DNA of 64,000 nucleotides from Sipunculus nudus (GCA_026874595.1 CM049319.1:56490917-56554916), one strand, 5' to 3'. Counted from the stretch's first letter, positions 45,801 to 49,445 are shown. The notes: generated by a model from the letters alone, not told the origin. Numbers and translations: made by a program.

Positions 45801-47079
45801 GTGGCGGTGGGGGGGGGGGGGGGAGGGTTATGAGAGCAACTGTATACCTGCCACAGCAGGGAATCTCCCCCAGTGACCCATGACAAATCAGGTATCCTGG
45901 CACAGCTGACCTCCAGTGACCAGAAGTTGGCTGGCTGGAGTTTCACCATGTGCAAGTGAATACAATAAGAGCTTCAAGGAAATTCAAGAACTAGCCTAAT
46001 TTTCAAGCTTTTATTTAAAAATCTAAGATTTTAACAGATGAAATCCTTATGTGTATATGCTGTGAAAATTAAATCAAAAGTACTCACAAGAAAGAAACAT
46101 GCCATGCGCACATTGGGCAAAATTTAAGGTACTGATTATATATTTATGTTAATAAATTACACAATTTTTAAAATTCAGATCTAATTTTTGGTATTCAATT
46201 AAATCTTGAATAAATAATAAATAAACTTATATCCTTGAAAAAAGTCTCTAGCTACATCAATTCTCATGTTAAGTGAGCAAATATCTTTCTTGAATTTTAC
46301 AAAGTGCATTATGTTTGGGCCCATAACTTCAAGAATTTATACCATACTAACCTAATTTCTGGTATGTACATAGGAAATATAAAGAAGAATGATTATAATA
46401 AATATGATCATAATCAAGTAATTGTGGTATGTTATTATCCACTCTTGAAGTGTAACAACAAGTTTTTAATGGACAATTGATGTTTTTCTTTTAATTCTCA
46501 AAGGGACGAAGTCATAGTGACCCTAATTTTGGTATGGAATGAGATTTTGGGGATTCTTTCTTATTCTTTGTTAAAGTTTAGATTTGCAGGTCTAACAATT
46601 TAAAAACATGCCCTGTTAATAGACGTCTGGACGGAAGAGGGACAAAGGACCAAGACTATAGCTTAAGCTTAATGACTTATATTCAGCTGAGCTAAAAAAT
46701 TTAAGTAAATACCATGTATAAACTAGCATAAAATTCTTAGGGTAATTTCTTTTTTCTAATGGGTATTTTCATTTTAATTTTCATTTAATGAGATTTTAAA
46801 GGACTTGGACTCAAGTTCAAAATGAGTCTTACTCGAGGAAGGTGGAGTTGGCAAGGACATAAGGACTCTGACCTGGACTTGGACTCAAGGAGACTTAACT
46901 CAGACTTGCACTTGGACTCGGATGGTGTGGACTCAACCACATCAATCTAGCATTTACAAATCACATCTAATTTTACTCACCTGTTCAGCCAATGCCTGTG
47001 GTATCCTGATCTCACTGCCCTCGAACAAGCAGGTTTCCATGGGAACAGCAGATGATTGGTGAAAAGGGGCTTGCTCCAT
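610..47079 (-). CDS. NFRKB: NFRKB orthologue (INO80 complex subunit), 21 coding exons, 3' end off window
   Basis: Metazoan NFRKB is a nuclear subunit of the INO80 chromatin remodeller; its N-terminal DEUBAD domain binds and restrains the deubiquitinase UCH37/UCHL5 (established knowledge). Identity rests on exon translations that match the vertebrate protein closely and in order: the segment with FSGKNFKFGNPL (exon 4), HKAFTYHMHGYDSVVGPVKG (exon 16), PNGEGTRADICELLKDSQFL (exon 17), GALDRLHYEKDPCVKYDV (exon 18) and ERIHQAQGAAAKAKKAL (exon 19). Exons listed separately total 3222 nt, exactly 1074 codons, with all phases agreeing. Exon 21 ends at a splice donor (CAG|gtaaag), so the C-terminus is outside the window; the human protein is about 1300 residues. 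Start: ATG at 47079, followed by residues similar to the human N-terminus. Introns are large and full of transposons. A small exon missed inside a large intron is possible, particularly in the 9.7-kb intron 20. Confidence 0.95.
888..2267. other. Intron 20, 3' part; decayed transposon relic at about 1270-2245
   Basis: 888-1270 is AT-rich intron with nothing recognisable. From about 1275 (acagtagagcgtcgtttatc) to about 2245 (ttttcggataaatgg, cagattttcgacgattgactg) the ends look like degenerate inverted copies of a Tigger/pogo-type terminal sequence (tagagc-cgttTATCCgaa). No transposase is visible. This is a relic at best. Confidence 0.3.
2268..6690. repeat. Large minisatellite, 48-bp unit, about 90 copies
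   Basis: Head-to-tail repeat with consensus phases such as CTGTATACAGACCTGTTGTA and AGATGGACCATGACCTGTG then ATGTACTAT; the period is 48 bp. Units vary at a few fixed positions (ACC/ACG/ACA; AGACC/AGAAC/AGACT; GTTGTA/GTTATA). A higher-order block of 8 monomers (384 bp) is duplicated: the rare variant ctgttggaag occurs at 3676 and again at 4060. Both edges degenerate (2268-2340, 6590-6690). Because 48 is a multiple of three, long open frames run on both strands (16-residue repeats such as MTCDVLSVYRPVVRWT). They sit inside an NFRKB intron and are treated as non-coding. Each unit holds the perfect palindrome CTGTATACAG. Confidence 0.97.
6691..7270. other. Intronic sequence, nothing recognised
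   Basis: AT-rich intron 20 sequence between the minisatellite and the Helitron-like fragments. No conserved frame, RNA or repeat was recognised. Confidence 0.6.
7271..7498 (-). mobile_element. Truncated Helitron-like fragment (family B)
   Basis: The end sequence aacaagatatttctgcactg, caggtgccatagtatcactagac and the following ccacctt-cagc and atatactgacacttggca segments match the beginning of the family B copies at 7499 and 28655. Only about 220 bp is present and it abuts the larger copy. Confidence 0.5.
7499..9268 (-). mobile_element. Non-autonomous Helitron-like element, family B, interrupted by an hAT-like insertion
   Basis: On the minus strand the element ends in hairpin GGCACC-tgc-GGTGCC, then about 10 nt, then CTAG|T, as expected of Helitron 3' ends. 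The opposite end (about 9240-9268) is a decayed form of the hairpin that is intact in the copy at 28655-31270 (GTATCCCC...GGGGATAC). An 18-base C tract at about 7530-7550 lies near the CTAG end. No Rep/helicase frame is visible. The element at 8312-9103 is nested in it. Confidence 0.65.
8312..9103. mobile_element. hAT-like non-autonomous DNA transposon, 792 bp
   Basis: Terminal inverted repeats CAGGGATGTGC and GCACATCCCTG, with GC-rich subterminal CCGGGCGG/CCGCCCGG blocks. It is flanked on both sides by GGCTTT, a 6-bp direct repeat. The uninterrupted family B copy at about 31105 reads ataggcgtcgtcctct at the same place, which confirms an insertion. hAT elements usually make 8-bp duplications, so the superfamily is tentative. 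No transposase frame. Confidence 0.7.
9243..9560 (-). pseudogene. Open reading fragment with a membrane-anchor-like segment, unidentified
   Basis: A minus-strand frame without a good ATG runs through a hydrophobic stretch (FLTLTLFGFSTISLLVLQY) followed by a basic flank (MYKKIHG) and a charged region. This resembles the start of a type II membrane protein. A possible acceptor (tgtatag) precedes it at about 9575. The frame runs into the end of the family B element at about 9268, so if it was ever coding it has been cut by that insertion. It could equally be a chance frame; no family is recognised. Confidence 0.25.
9561..10555. other. Intron 20, 5' part, nothing recognised
   Basis: AT-rich sequence without a supported feature. 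A short imperfect repetition of a gcgttat-ccacat / acgttatgtcaatag type occurs around 10210-10410, but no element ends could be set. Confidence 0.5.
10556..11450 (-). CDS. NFRKB: NFRKB coding exon 20 (Pro/Ser-rich tail)
   Basis: The largest exon, codons about 684-981. Acceptor ttttttcag|CGT; donor CAAG|gtcagt, phase 1. The product is low in hydrophobic residues and rich in Ser, Pro, Gln and Val, with a Pro run (QPPPPVV), a string of Ser-Pro steps (SPRPSPAASP, SPRAAAPSPR, SPAPSPGP) and Gly-Lys-Pro motifs (GGKPVKL, AGKPLSV, SGKPVVT) like those of exon 21. It corresponds to the long disordered C-terminal part of vertebrate NFRKB, where similarity is compositional. The SP steps are possible proline-directed kinase sites (inference). 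Confidence 0.93.
11451..13275. other. Intron 19, AT-rich, with one strong palindrome
   Basis: Apart from the hairpin at 12345-12388 and related gccTAGGcc and TATACCCC fragments around it (12295-12425), no element or frame is recognised. Confidence 0.6.
12345..12388. repeat. Perfect-stem palindrome / hairpin
   Basis: AGCCTAGGCCAG at 12345-12356 is the exact reverse complement of 12377-12388. Inside it ATACCC (12360-12365) pairs with GGGTAT (12368-12373). That makes 18 base pairs with one symmetrical 3-base internal loop and a 2-base turn. Further gcctag and ggggtata pieces flank it, so a larger imperfect palindrome may extend from about 12295 to 12425. Confidence 0.85.
13276..13349 (-). CDS. 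NFRKB: NFRKB coding exon 19
   Basis: Codons about 659-683. Acceptor attgtag|AA completes the Glu codon of exon 18; donor TCA|gtaagt. It encodes a basic Ala/Lys segment (ERIHQAQGAAAKAKKALQKP), almost identical to the segment that follows the second winged-helix region in vertebrate NFRKB. Confidence 0.96.
13647..15192. mobile_element. 1,546-bp DNA transposon copy 1 (TA target site, Tc1/mariner-pogo-like, non-autonomous)
   Basis: Bounded by TIR CCGTAGATCCGCGTTTTGCC and its reverse complement, each followed outward by TA, the target-site duplication of the IS630-Tc1-mariner group. Inside are two diverged tandem blocks of about 265 bp (14254-14515, 14516-14780), both beginning agttccgtaatc and both holding attatgatcagca. 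Only short frames (about 60 codons) occur, so there is no transposase. It lies in intron 18. A second copy of identical length lies inverted at 32885-34430. Confidence 0.88.
15193..15741. other. Intron 18 next to exon 18, with a duplicated exon edge
   Basis: 15697-15714 (ttaccaaactcagcctgg) exactly repeats 15738-15755, which spans the exon 18 donor. So a second donor-like site (GAGTTTG|GTAATG) lies 41 bp downstream of the used one. The rest of the stretch has no recognised feature. Confidence 0.7.
15742..15865 (-). CDS. NFRKB: NFRKB coding exon 18 (second winged-helix region)
   Basis: Codons 618-658. Acceptor attttacag|ATT; donor TTTG|gtaagt, phase 1. It contains GALDRLHYEKDPCVKYDV and IWIYLHRNR, the most conserved stretch of NFRKB, differing from vertebrates at only a few positions. 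Reading past the donor meets TGA after three codons, so the donor is required. Confidence 0.97.
16541..16647 (-). CDS. NFRKB: NFRKB coding exon 17 (second winged-helix region)
   Basis: Codons about 582-617. Acceptor tttctag|TT; donor CAA|gtaagt. It carries VRDAAARMPNGEGTRADICE and LLKDSQFLAPGVSDAQ, near-identical to vertebrate NFRKB. The short intron 16 that separates it from exon 16 holds no recognised feature. Confidence 0.97.
17194..17368 (-). CDS. NFRKB: NFRKB coding exon 16
   Basis: Codons 524-581. Acceptor attgtag|GAG; donor CTGG|gttagt, phase 1. It carries NPHKAFTYHMHGYDSVVGPV, KGVYTKDNAMNKAREHPLL and RPSYVTVLTL, the entry to the second conserved region. The similarity to vertebrate NFRKB is residue for residue over most of the exon. 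Confidence 0.97.
17602..18058. mobile_element. MITE, ACTGTGGTTGG family, copy 1
   Basis: Begins atactgtggttgcc and ends with the inverted form (cgcaaatataaagccaaccc, cagtat). The inner arm gaaaccctcacaaaatgtcc-aaaatgaaatcgtgaaatttc matches the copy at 24896-25340. About 457 bp, no coding capacity, in intron 15. Confidence 0.75.
18120..18180 (-). CDS. NFRKB: NFRKB coding exon 15
   Basis: Codons 503-523. Acceptor gttttcag|G completes a Met codon; donor CAG|gtattt. It encodes RTNFVVRPSSNEEKQGFRDQ, matching the vertebrate segment RTDYVVRPSTGEEKRVFQEQ that joins the two winged-helix regions. Confidence 0.94.
18521..20074 (-). mobile_element. Helitron-like element, family A, copy 1, eight core repeats
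   Basis: On the minus strand the end reads hairpin GTGTC-gttca-GACAC, AT, CTAG|T, the layout of a Helitron 3' end, with an inner hairpin TGCCCC-agatg-GGGGCA. The opposite end (20045-20072) is a 12-bp hairpin with one mismatch (TGCCCCGGCCAC ttt GTGGCGGGGGCA). Between them lie about eight tandem units of about 180 bp, each with caaaagtaggtcaac and atctgcaggcattg (starts near 18619, 18808, 18988, 19150, 19331, 19510, 19688, 19872). It is non-autonomous and resembles the pearl-type elements known from bivalves (inference). Confidence 0.75.
20150..20727 (-). mobile_element. Helitron-like element, family C, copy 1
   Basis: Minus-strand end: AGTTG-cttgg-CAACT hairpin, then about 11 nt, then CTAG|TT. 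The inner sequence tgtatccgccgaaa is inverted at the other end as ttttggcggataca (20711-20724). It shares its body with 40816-41456. Short frames only. Confidence 0.65.
20728..21023. other. Intron 14 remainder with a decayed tatccgaa-type relic
   Basis: 20745-20845 contains cagattttggataaacaat and gtttggataaatgactctctgctgtaa, resembling the relic at 2170-2245 and at 18300-18365. No ends can be set. Confidence 0.3.
21024..21213 (-). CDS. NFRKB: NFRKB coding exon 14 (first winged-helix-like region, end)
   Basis: Codons about 440-502. Acceptor cttatag|AT; donor AAAAT|gtaagt, phase 2. It encodes VPYLDYKERAQQWRWIGQGR, then a Leu/Trp segment (LNSLCSHWLEHKDQG) and an acidic Ser/Pro end. It aligns with the vertebrate FVEFKEKTQQWKLLGQ and LFQLWLETKDQ segments. 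Confidence 0.95.
21214..23356. other. Intron 13: dispersed-repeat fragments
   Basis: 21440-21700 is a repeat-like stretch ending in a gacagaca-rich segment (21590-21625). 21960-22175 resembles positions 1-236 (gtcacagtgacctaatttca, tttctaggtccagc, acaatggacaaaggg). The MITE copy at 22972-23331 is listed separately. No gene is supported; the frames at 21375-21695 and 22699-22950 have no recognisable similarity. Confidence 0.5.
22972..23331. mobile_element. MITE, ACTGTGGTTGG family, copy 2 (diverged)
   Basis: Starts atactgaggttggcttcata and ends in the inverted form aaaagccaaccaaagtat, with inner arms of tcgcaaattcg type. About 360 bp in intron 13, next to exon 13. Confidence 0.65.
23357..23483 (-). 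CDS. NFRKB: NFRKB coding exon 13 (first winged-helix-like region)
   Basis: Codons 398-439. Acceptor ttgtcag|CTG; donor CTAG|gttagt, phase 1. It contains LEEQVRQWQESACSKTNPWY and VAGALKFLAGDAL, aligning with the vertebrate LEERVLDWQSSPASSLNSW and LPALQYLAGE segments. Confidence 0.94.
23484..24158. other. Intron 12 with a ggactc/ggactt low-complexity tract
   Basis: 23755-23920 is a degenerate tract of ggacTTg/ggacTCa hexamers. A similar tract lies at 46800-46940. It gives Asp/Ser/Leu-rich open frames in both directions that look incidental. Confidence 0.5.
24159..24261 (-). CDS. NFRKB: NFRKB coding exon 12 (first winged-helix-like region, start)
   Basis: Codons 363-397. Acceptor gtttcag|A; donor AAG|gtaggg, phase 0. 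It encodes GSFFCIIRDLICEHPEYRFT, aligning with the vertebrate SSFFSLLLEILLLESQASL helix that opens the winged-helix-like domain. Confidence 0.93.
24630..25487. repeat. 36-bp minisatellite, split by a MITE
   Basis: Units of the type TTACTGTGGTTGGACACATT followed by ATCTCACATTACCAT run from about 24630 to 24895 and resume at 25341-25487. The gap is an insertion (24896-25340). Many units carry the motif ACTGTGGTTGG, which is also the terminal motif of the inserted MITE. Confidence 0.9.
24896..25340. mobile_element. MITE, ACTGTGGTTGG family, copy 3, intact with TA duplication
   Basis: TIRs CTGTGGTTGCCTTTTTGTTC (left) and, inverted, CGCGAATATGAAGCCAACCA-CAG (right). Removing the element and one TA restores ggacacatatcacatt, exactly the sister unit at 25432-25447. 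The empty site is therefore visible within the same array. The TA target suggests a Tc1/mariner-type MITE. Confidence 0.88.
25488..25918. mobile_element. MITE, ACTGTGGTTGG family, copy 4 (diverged)
   Basis: Starts atactgaggttggcttcaca at the array edge and ends near 25918 with tcgcagatttgaaatcctcc and gcatccatagtat. It ends about 65 bp downstream of the exon 11 donor. Confidence 0.6.
25983..26148 (-). CDS. NFRKB: NFRKB coding exon 11 (Lys-rich linker)
   Basis: Codons about 308-362. Acceptor cctctgcag|GA; donor CCAGG|gtatga, phase 2. It encodes SKKKIKLEKKKTP, a basic stretch that could act as a nuclear localisation signal (inference), followed by an acidic Pro/Ser segment. Vertebrate NFRKB has a similar Lys-rich run (KKKKKIKTIK) at this place. 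Confidence 0.92.
26608..26695 (-). CDS. NFRKB: NFRKB coding exon 10
   Basis: Codons 279-307. Acceptor ttgtgacag|GAC; donor TCAG|gtaaag, phase 1. It encodes DDPDLDTQSINLQDLIQRVQ, aligning with the vertebrate HPDLLTGDLTLNDIMTRVN segment. Intron 9 (26696-27609) has a MITE-like repeat at 27430-27600 and nothing else recognised. Confidence 0.93.
27430..27600. mobile_element. Small MITE-like inverted repeat
   Basis: Begins taaaacctcgccaagtgacc and ends ggtaattttgaggttttaca, with gtgaccacct/aggtggtc-type repeats between. The ends form an inverted repeat around aaaacctc/gaggtttt. A related relic lies at 13490-13640 (gatcacctttctaataagac...gggtggtcttatta). Confidence 0.45.
27610..27704 (-). CDS. NFRKB: NFRKB coding exon 9
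   Basis: Codons 247-278. Acceptor attgacag|GT; donor CAG|gtacag, phase 0. It encodes TEEDYLEMLLKHKKRKAES, aligning with the vertebrate GDSDLKIMLKKHHEKRKHQ segment. Confidence 0.93.
28219..28335 (-). CDS. NFRKB: NFRKB coding exon 8
   Basis: Codons 208-246. Acceptor cactgcag|GT; donor ATAA|gtaatt, phase 1. It encodes a weakly conserved linker (RKQLFRTPFPEIPSETIQVS). It is supported mainly by phase agreement with exons 7 and 9 and by strong splice borders. Confidence 0.85.
   Translation of the reverse strand, partial: VFEAVSSYSVHHFLKYHQRQFRCQFKRPLTQGQGQMEP
28655..31270 (-). mobile_element. Helitron-like element, family B, 2.6 kb with seven core repeats
   Basis: Minus-strand 3' end: GGCACC-tgc-GGTGCC, 9-10 nt, CTAG|TT. 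Opposite end: GTATCCCC caactttgtct GGGGATAC hairpin at about 31244-31268. The core holds seven tandem units of about 289 bp (starting near 28834, 29124, 29410, 29700, 29990, 30280, 30563), each with a cluster of TGACC direct repeats. Non-autonomous; located in intron 7. Confidence 0.8.
28800..30640. promoter_or_regulatory. Array of nuclear-receptor half-sites (DR1 / extended AGGTCA) inside the family B core
   Basis: Each of the seven core units carries TGACCTTGACCTTTGACCTC or a close variant followed by ATGACC: four TGACC half-sites spaced 0, 1 and 2. The reverse complement holds AGGTCAAAGGTCA, a perfect DR1 (RXR/HNF4/COUP-TF type), and TCAAGGTCA, an extended half-site (ERR/FTZ-F1 type). Second, weaker clusters (ttcacctttgacctt) occur in most units. 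Sequence match only; activity is unknown. Confidence 0.4.
31387..31720. repeat. 33-bp minisatellite (about 10 units)
   Basis: Unit of the type GAAAAGTAGGAAAAAAGTAG-GACTGGAAATATT. The period is a multiple of three, so both strands stay open (plus frame LEILKSRKKVG repeats, minus frame FSIFPVLHFSY repeats). Intronic, about 380 bp downstream of exon 7 in gene orientation; not considered coding. Confidence 0.93.
32104..32174 (-). CDS. NFRKB: NFRKB coding exon 7
   Basis: Codons 184-207. Acceptor atttaaag|A; donor ACAA|gtaagt, phase 1. It encodes ILKEVCEEVREDNSSEDEDT, matching the vertebrate YLKVLREVKEECGDTALSSDEED segment including the acidic end. Confidence 0.94.
32885..34430. mobile_element. 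1,546-bp DNA transposon copy 2, inverted relative to copy 1
   Basis: Same length, same TIRs and TA flanks as 13647-15192, but in the opposite orientation. Only scattered single-base differences are seen, for example one residue change in each of the two short shadow frames. It lies in intron 6. The near-identity indicates recent activity or conversion between copies. Confidence 0.9.
34431..35094. repeat. Intron 6 remainder: family E ends and local tandem copy
   Basis: A segment ending CCCATC-taa-GATGGG and TGTATAAAAA (34914-34938) is followed by a second copy (about 35012-35094) ending in the exon 6 donor. Both copies carry caatgggcatgg and gagctggacttact / gagttggacttact. The body (34480-34800, atccatcatattcctggtaagttattgcagc) matches 44320-44350. 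34574-34650 is an AT-only tract. Confidence 0.6.
35095..35216 (-). CDS. NFRKB: NFRKB coding exon 6
   Basis: Codons 144-183. Acceptor atttaag|AAA; donor CATAA|gtaagt, phase 2. It encodes ILESVRQTSIDQPLKLDHQY and a basic end (MRARKKYHK), corresponding to the vertebrate segment LLEMARRSGPALPFRQKRP to EWRTQQRYLK. The middle is poorly conserved. Confidence 0.9.
35427..37060. repeat. Tandem segmental duplication, unit 1
   Basis: From atttcatggaattttactcc (35427) the sequence repeats at 37065, an offset of about 1,638 bp, with high identity through the family A insertion. The unit's right part (aggcaagctgcctagagtgg, 36841) recurs at 38721. Unit 1 includes a short family A element (36144-36455) and about 380 bp (36456-36840) that unit 2 lacks. 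A (CA) run lies just before it at 35395-35413. Confidence 0.9.
36144..36455 (-). mobile_element. Helitron-like element, family A, copy 2, single core unit
   Basis: Both ends are present: CTAG end with hairpin, and the TGCCCCGGCCAC ttt GTGGCGGGGGCA end. There is only one core unit, giving 312 bp against 1,554 bp for copy 1. Confidence 0.8.
37065..38945. repeat. Tandem segmental duplication, unit 2
   Basis: Second copy of the unit starting at 35427. It differs mainly in the internal family A element, which here has five core units and no right end (37781-38720), and in the absence of the sequence equivalent to 36456-36840. It ends in a family D element instead of restarting the unit. Confidence 0.9.
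37781..38720 (-). mobile_element. Helitron-like element, family A, copy 3, right end missing
   Basis: CTAG end at 37781 in the same flank as copy 2, followed by about five core units of about 180 bp, then an abrupt join to aggcaagctgcctagagtgg. The terminal TGCCCC hairpin is absent. Confidence 0.8.
38850..39503 (+). mobile_element. Family D dispersed element with 35-nt terminal hairpin
   Basis: Ends in TTTAGCTCAG atGACTtatAGTCag CTGAGCTAAA (39467-39501), a hairpin with 10-bp and 4-bp stems. Preceded by an acggacgg run. Body shared with 46015-46697 and 51685-52325 (ccttatgt-tat-gctgtgaaaatt, caaaatttaaggtactgatt, ttggtatg). A truncated copy lies at 36985-37056. Confidence 0.7.
39504..40553. 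other. Intron 5 part, nothing recognised
   Basis: AT-rich sequence with no recognised repeat ends, frame or RNA. Confidence 0.5.
40554..40681 (-). CDS. NFRKB: NFRKB coding exon 5 (DEUBAD region, end)
   Basis: Codons 101-143. Acceptor acttttcag|AT; donor GAG|gtacag, phase 0. It encodes GHYTPDISKYNMLCRKAKHK, then REYYVALLKEIL. It aligns with the vertebrate DGHFNPEVVKYRQLCFKSQY and FHRLLKQIL segments at the end of the DEUBAD domain. Confidence 0.96.
40816..41456 (-). mobile_element. Helitron-like element, family C, copy 2
   Basis: CTAG end at 40816 and inverted subterminal pair tgtatccgccaaaa / ttttggcggataca. Body shared with 20150-20727 (aaatcaagaaagctatccag, gttgcaggtggcgcc). It is followed by an ATT microsatellite at 41456-41575. 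Confidence 0.65.
41804..41871 (-). CDS. NFRKB: NFRKB coding exon 4 (DEUBAD region)
   Basis: Codons 78-100. Acceptor ttccccag|G; donor AAAG|gtatgg, phase 1. It encodes SLFSGKNFKFGNPLQQFQER, matching the vertebrate LFSGENFRFGNPLHIAQK segment, the best-conserved part of the NFRKB DEUBAD. Confidence 0.96.
41950..42195. repeat. 29-bp minisatellite (about 8 units)
   Basis: Units of the type ggtaacagtgcatctatgac-tggtaacct run in intron 3 with point variation (acct/atcct/accct). Confidence 0.9.
42525..42580 (-). CDS. NFRKB: NFRKB coding exon 3 (DEUBAD region)
   Basis: Codons 60-78. Acceptor cttttgcag|AAG; donor TTAG|gtaagt, phase 2. It encodes LLPKFSHNRSQETQETI, aligning with vertebrate FLPQFPEDSAEQQNELI. 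Confidence 0.92.
42950..43190. repeat. 43-45-bp minisatellite (about 5-6 units)
   Basis: Units of gtttgtcaacactggcacat then gtacttataatggtactttt with variable T runs. Located in intron 2, about 370 bp upstream of exon 3 in gene orientation. Confidence 0.9.
43191..44704. other. Intron 2 part with a family E element end
   Basis: 44180-44575 is a dispersed repeat (family E) with gtgacctttgaccttatgaa twice over and a terminal hairpin CCCTTC-aaa-GAAGGG followed by TGTATAAAAA (44546-44570). The frame at 43281-43763 on the minus strand is AT-rich and unrecognised; I do not call it a gene. Confidence 0.5.
44705..44782 (-). CDS. NFRKB: NFRKB coding exon 2 (DEUBAD region)
   Basis: Codons 34-59. Acceptor cttttgcag|AAA; donor GTA|gtgagt. 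It encodes VFQEIFSLDTWQQVLSESQK, matching the vertebrate IFFDVVSLSTWQEVLSDSQ segment that opens the DEUBAD domain. An earlier GT (CTT|gtagtg) would give the same frame one codon shorter. Confidence 0.95.
45790..46697 (+). mobile_element. Dispersed repeat (family D with 5' extension), copy
   Basis: 45835-46015 (cagggaatctcccccagtga, cagctgacctccagtgacc) and 46015-46697 match 51500-52325 in the same order, and the end is a decayed form of the 39467 hairpin. A run of 15 G (45808-45822) lies at its left side. The minus-strand frame at 45761-45955 lies in it and has no recognised relative. Confidence 0.6.
46981..47079 (-). CDS. NFRKB: NFRKB coding exon 1 with start codon
   Basis: 33 codons from ATG at 47079; donor CAG|gtgagt, phase 0. 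It encodes MEQAPFHQSSAVPMETCLFE then a short IRIPQAL segment. The internal METCLFE-SEIRIPQ aligns with the vertebrate MEDCLLGGTRVSLPE. The base before ATG is the G of ttctcag, an acceptor-like site, so the ATG may begin an internal exon with the 5'-UTR spliced from farther upstream. If not spliced, transcription must start in the upstream AT-rich sequence. Confidence 0.88.
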
Positions 47080-48060
47080 CTGAGAAGAATTCATTAGAGG
47101 AATTAACAATCAAAAGGAAACAAGTACAGTTATTGTAATCTGGTTTAACCATGGCTTTTTGTTTTTGACATCAATGGATAACAAATCTCTGTATATAAAA
47201 TGTACTTGTACGCATGCAGGGCTGTGTATCACCATGCAAATGCAAGATCTGCATTACATAACACATAAGTTCCATTTTCCTAAAAAAATCTAAAATACAT
47301 GTGAAAAGGGTAGTGAAATACACTTTAATAAGTGCATGTGCAGTGGCTTTGATGGGACTCTTTTAAATCAGCCAAATAGCAAAAATACCATGAGATTAAA
47401 AAAATAGTTTGGTACTATTCTCCAACACCTCACACACCTCATTTTGAGCGACACAACTGATAGTGCATGTTAAATGTTCCAATAATAAATCTAACTTACT
47501 CCTTTGTAGGTTAATCCTATCCCATATCCCTCTCATGTATTTCTTATTCTGTAATAATTTACTATTTAACCTTTCGTCAGGAGATTCCACATGCTCATAT
47601 CTGTAACAATTCTTCCCTGTGCTTATTTACACCACTCGGTTTATGTGCATGTGTCCTGTCTACGTCAATCCCTTCCGTTGTCGTGCGCCCTCAAGGCATT
47701 TGATGCACATGGAGCATGGCTGTCCCACAAATATTCGGTGTATTTCAAGGTTTAGGGTTTACAAATAAACCAGTGACTTAACCTTGTCCATGCAAAGTGC
47801 AAGAGTAAGCTACAGGGGCAGGCAGTTAACAAACAGCTGAGGGTTAATTTTTTTAAAGCTTTTGCAATGTCTGGGCATTTCACACACTTCACAAAATTTA
47901 ATCCTCATTTAACAACTAAGACCAATTCTGAAACAAGCCTTCTGAACTTCTGGACTTCCCTCTGAACTTCCACACAATAGTAGATTTAAATATCCTCATT
48001 TGACCACTCATTCCGAATTTGTCTTGGATGGCACAGATGGTAGCGCATGGGACTTGTTCA
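47080..48060. other. Immediate 5' flank / 5'-UTR intron, nothing recognised
   Basis: AT-rich sequence without a supported exon or promoter motif. The small frame 47396-47590 (minus) lacks similarity to anything I recognise. Confidence 0.5.
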
Positions 48061-48077
48061 CACACAATTGCTGGCTT

Positions 48078-48650
48078 GAGACTAGCCTGATTTCATCACT
48101 CAATATTATTAGGCCCTACCTATATTGAGTCCGATAAGCTACACAGTGAGAGTTTCTACAATATAAGCCTCAGACTACATACGACCTAATGCCCATGTAA
48201 CTAGAGTCGATAGGTGTTTATTATCCCGTGCCAGTGCGTCAATCTTCAGAGCTGGGCCCGTTGAAACAAAATTTAACAGAATTTAGCAGTCAATCACTCG
48301 AGTCGGCAAGGCTCCCAATTAGGTCTTCAAGTGTGCCAATGGGACTGTTCTTCTCTGTCCATAATAAACTTGCCGGCATGCCTCTGTTAAAAACTTTAGA
48401 AAATGTTTTAAAATGATGATCCAAGTTTAAATTTAGTTGCTACTGAAACCATGAAACACATACTTATTGCTGTTAAAATGGTGTAATCCTGTGTCTTGTT
48501 ATTTGGCAGTAAACAGGCAGTAAAAGAAGATGCAATGGATTCTTTGCATCTTCCTGGGCTTATATTGTAGAAACTCTCACTGTATGGCTATCAGACTCAA
48601 TATATGACAGGGCCTAATAATATTGAGTCCGATTTTATTGGGCTAGTTTG
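48078..48650. mobile_element. Foldback / MITE-like inverted repeat with about 90-bp arms
   Basis: 48078-48169 is repeated inverted at 48557-48650 (shared gtagaaactctcactgt, gggcctaataatattgagt, gactcaatata). About 390 bp lies between the arms, with only a 62-codon frame. Confidence 0.8.
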
Positions 48651-49244
48651 AAAACCGATGAAGAGCTTCATAACTGCATGTTATTTGTCTAATATTTGAC
48701 TCTCTTTCTCATTTCAGGTTCGCCACCAAACAGAGACACAAACACAGAAGGCATAAATATGAACAAGACTTAAGAAAACTATAACCAAGTAGACACAGAC
48801 ACCAATACTTTTTTCAGCCTGAACTAACCTGCTTCATTGCTTCAGATCATGTGCGAAGTGTTTGACATTCACTCCCATATTTAGCAATTTGGTACGAATA
48901 TAGAATACCCCAGGCACCTGAACCGGCCAACATAACTGGCCCACCCTGTCTATTGCAAGAGATGTATGTATTTAGTAACACATACCGTCACTAATAACTG
49001 TCTATATGTCCATTCCTTCTAAGTTTTCTATCATTTGTATCCCGTATTCCTCCCCCTCAGTTTTTCCTAAACCAATGCCGCCATGTTGCCATAGGCTTCC
49101 CCTACTTTCTCCATTACGTCATCAGGAATCACCATCTCACACAATCTCATCCATTCACTATCTCGCTACACTTCACTTTGTTCCTGTGCCATTTCTCTAT
49201 GATCTTTTCCTACTGATTCATTGATCTATCATTCATCTATTCCT

Positions 49245-49445
49245 CCCACAAGGGGGGGGGGGGGGGTCTCCCCCCAATTATTCCTTATTATTTATTATTC
49301 ATTATTATCATGCTACCTATTAAAGGGGGGGTTTGGGGTGTCTCCCCCCATCATTATTCCACATTATTTTTCATTCATTATTATCAGTCTACCTATTACA
49401 GGGGGGTTGGGGGGTCTCCCTCCATCATTATTCCACATTATTTAT
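49245..49445. repeat. About 78-bp tandem repeat, three units, with G-runs
   Basis: Three units of the pattern ctacctatta-(G run)-tctccccccatcattattcc. The G runs are 16, 7 and 6 bases with further GGGG blocks, followed by C runs, so each unit can fold as a hairpin or form a G-quadruplex. Confidence 0.8.

Noticed and set aside
45761-45955. Minus-strand frame ending in a proline run
   Set aside because: It lies in a dispersed repeat (partner at 51480-51620) and the proline run is the 15-G homopolymer.
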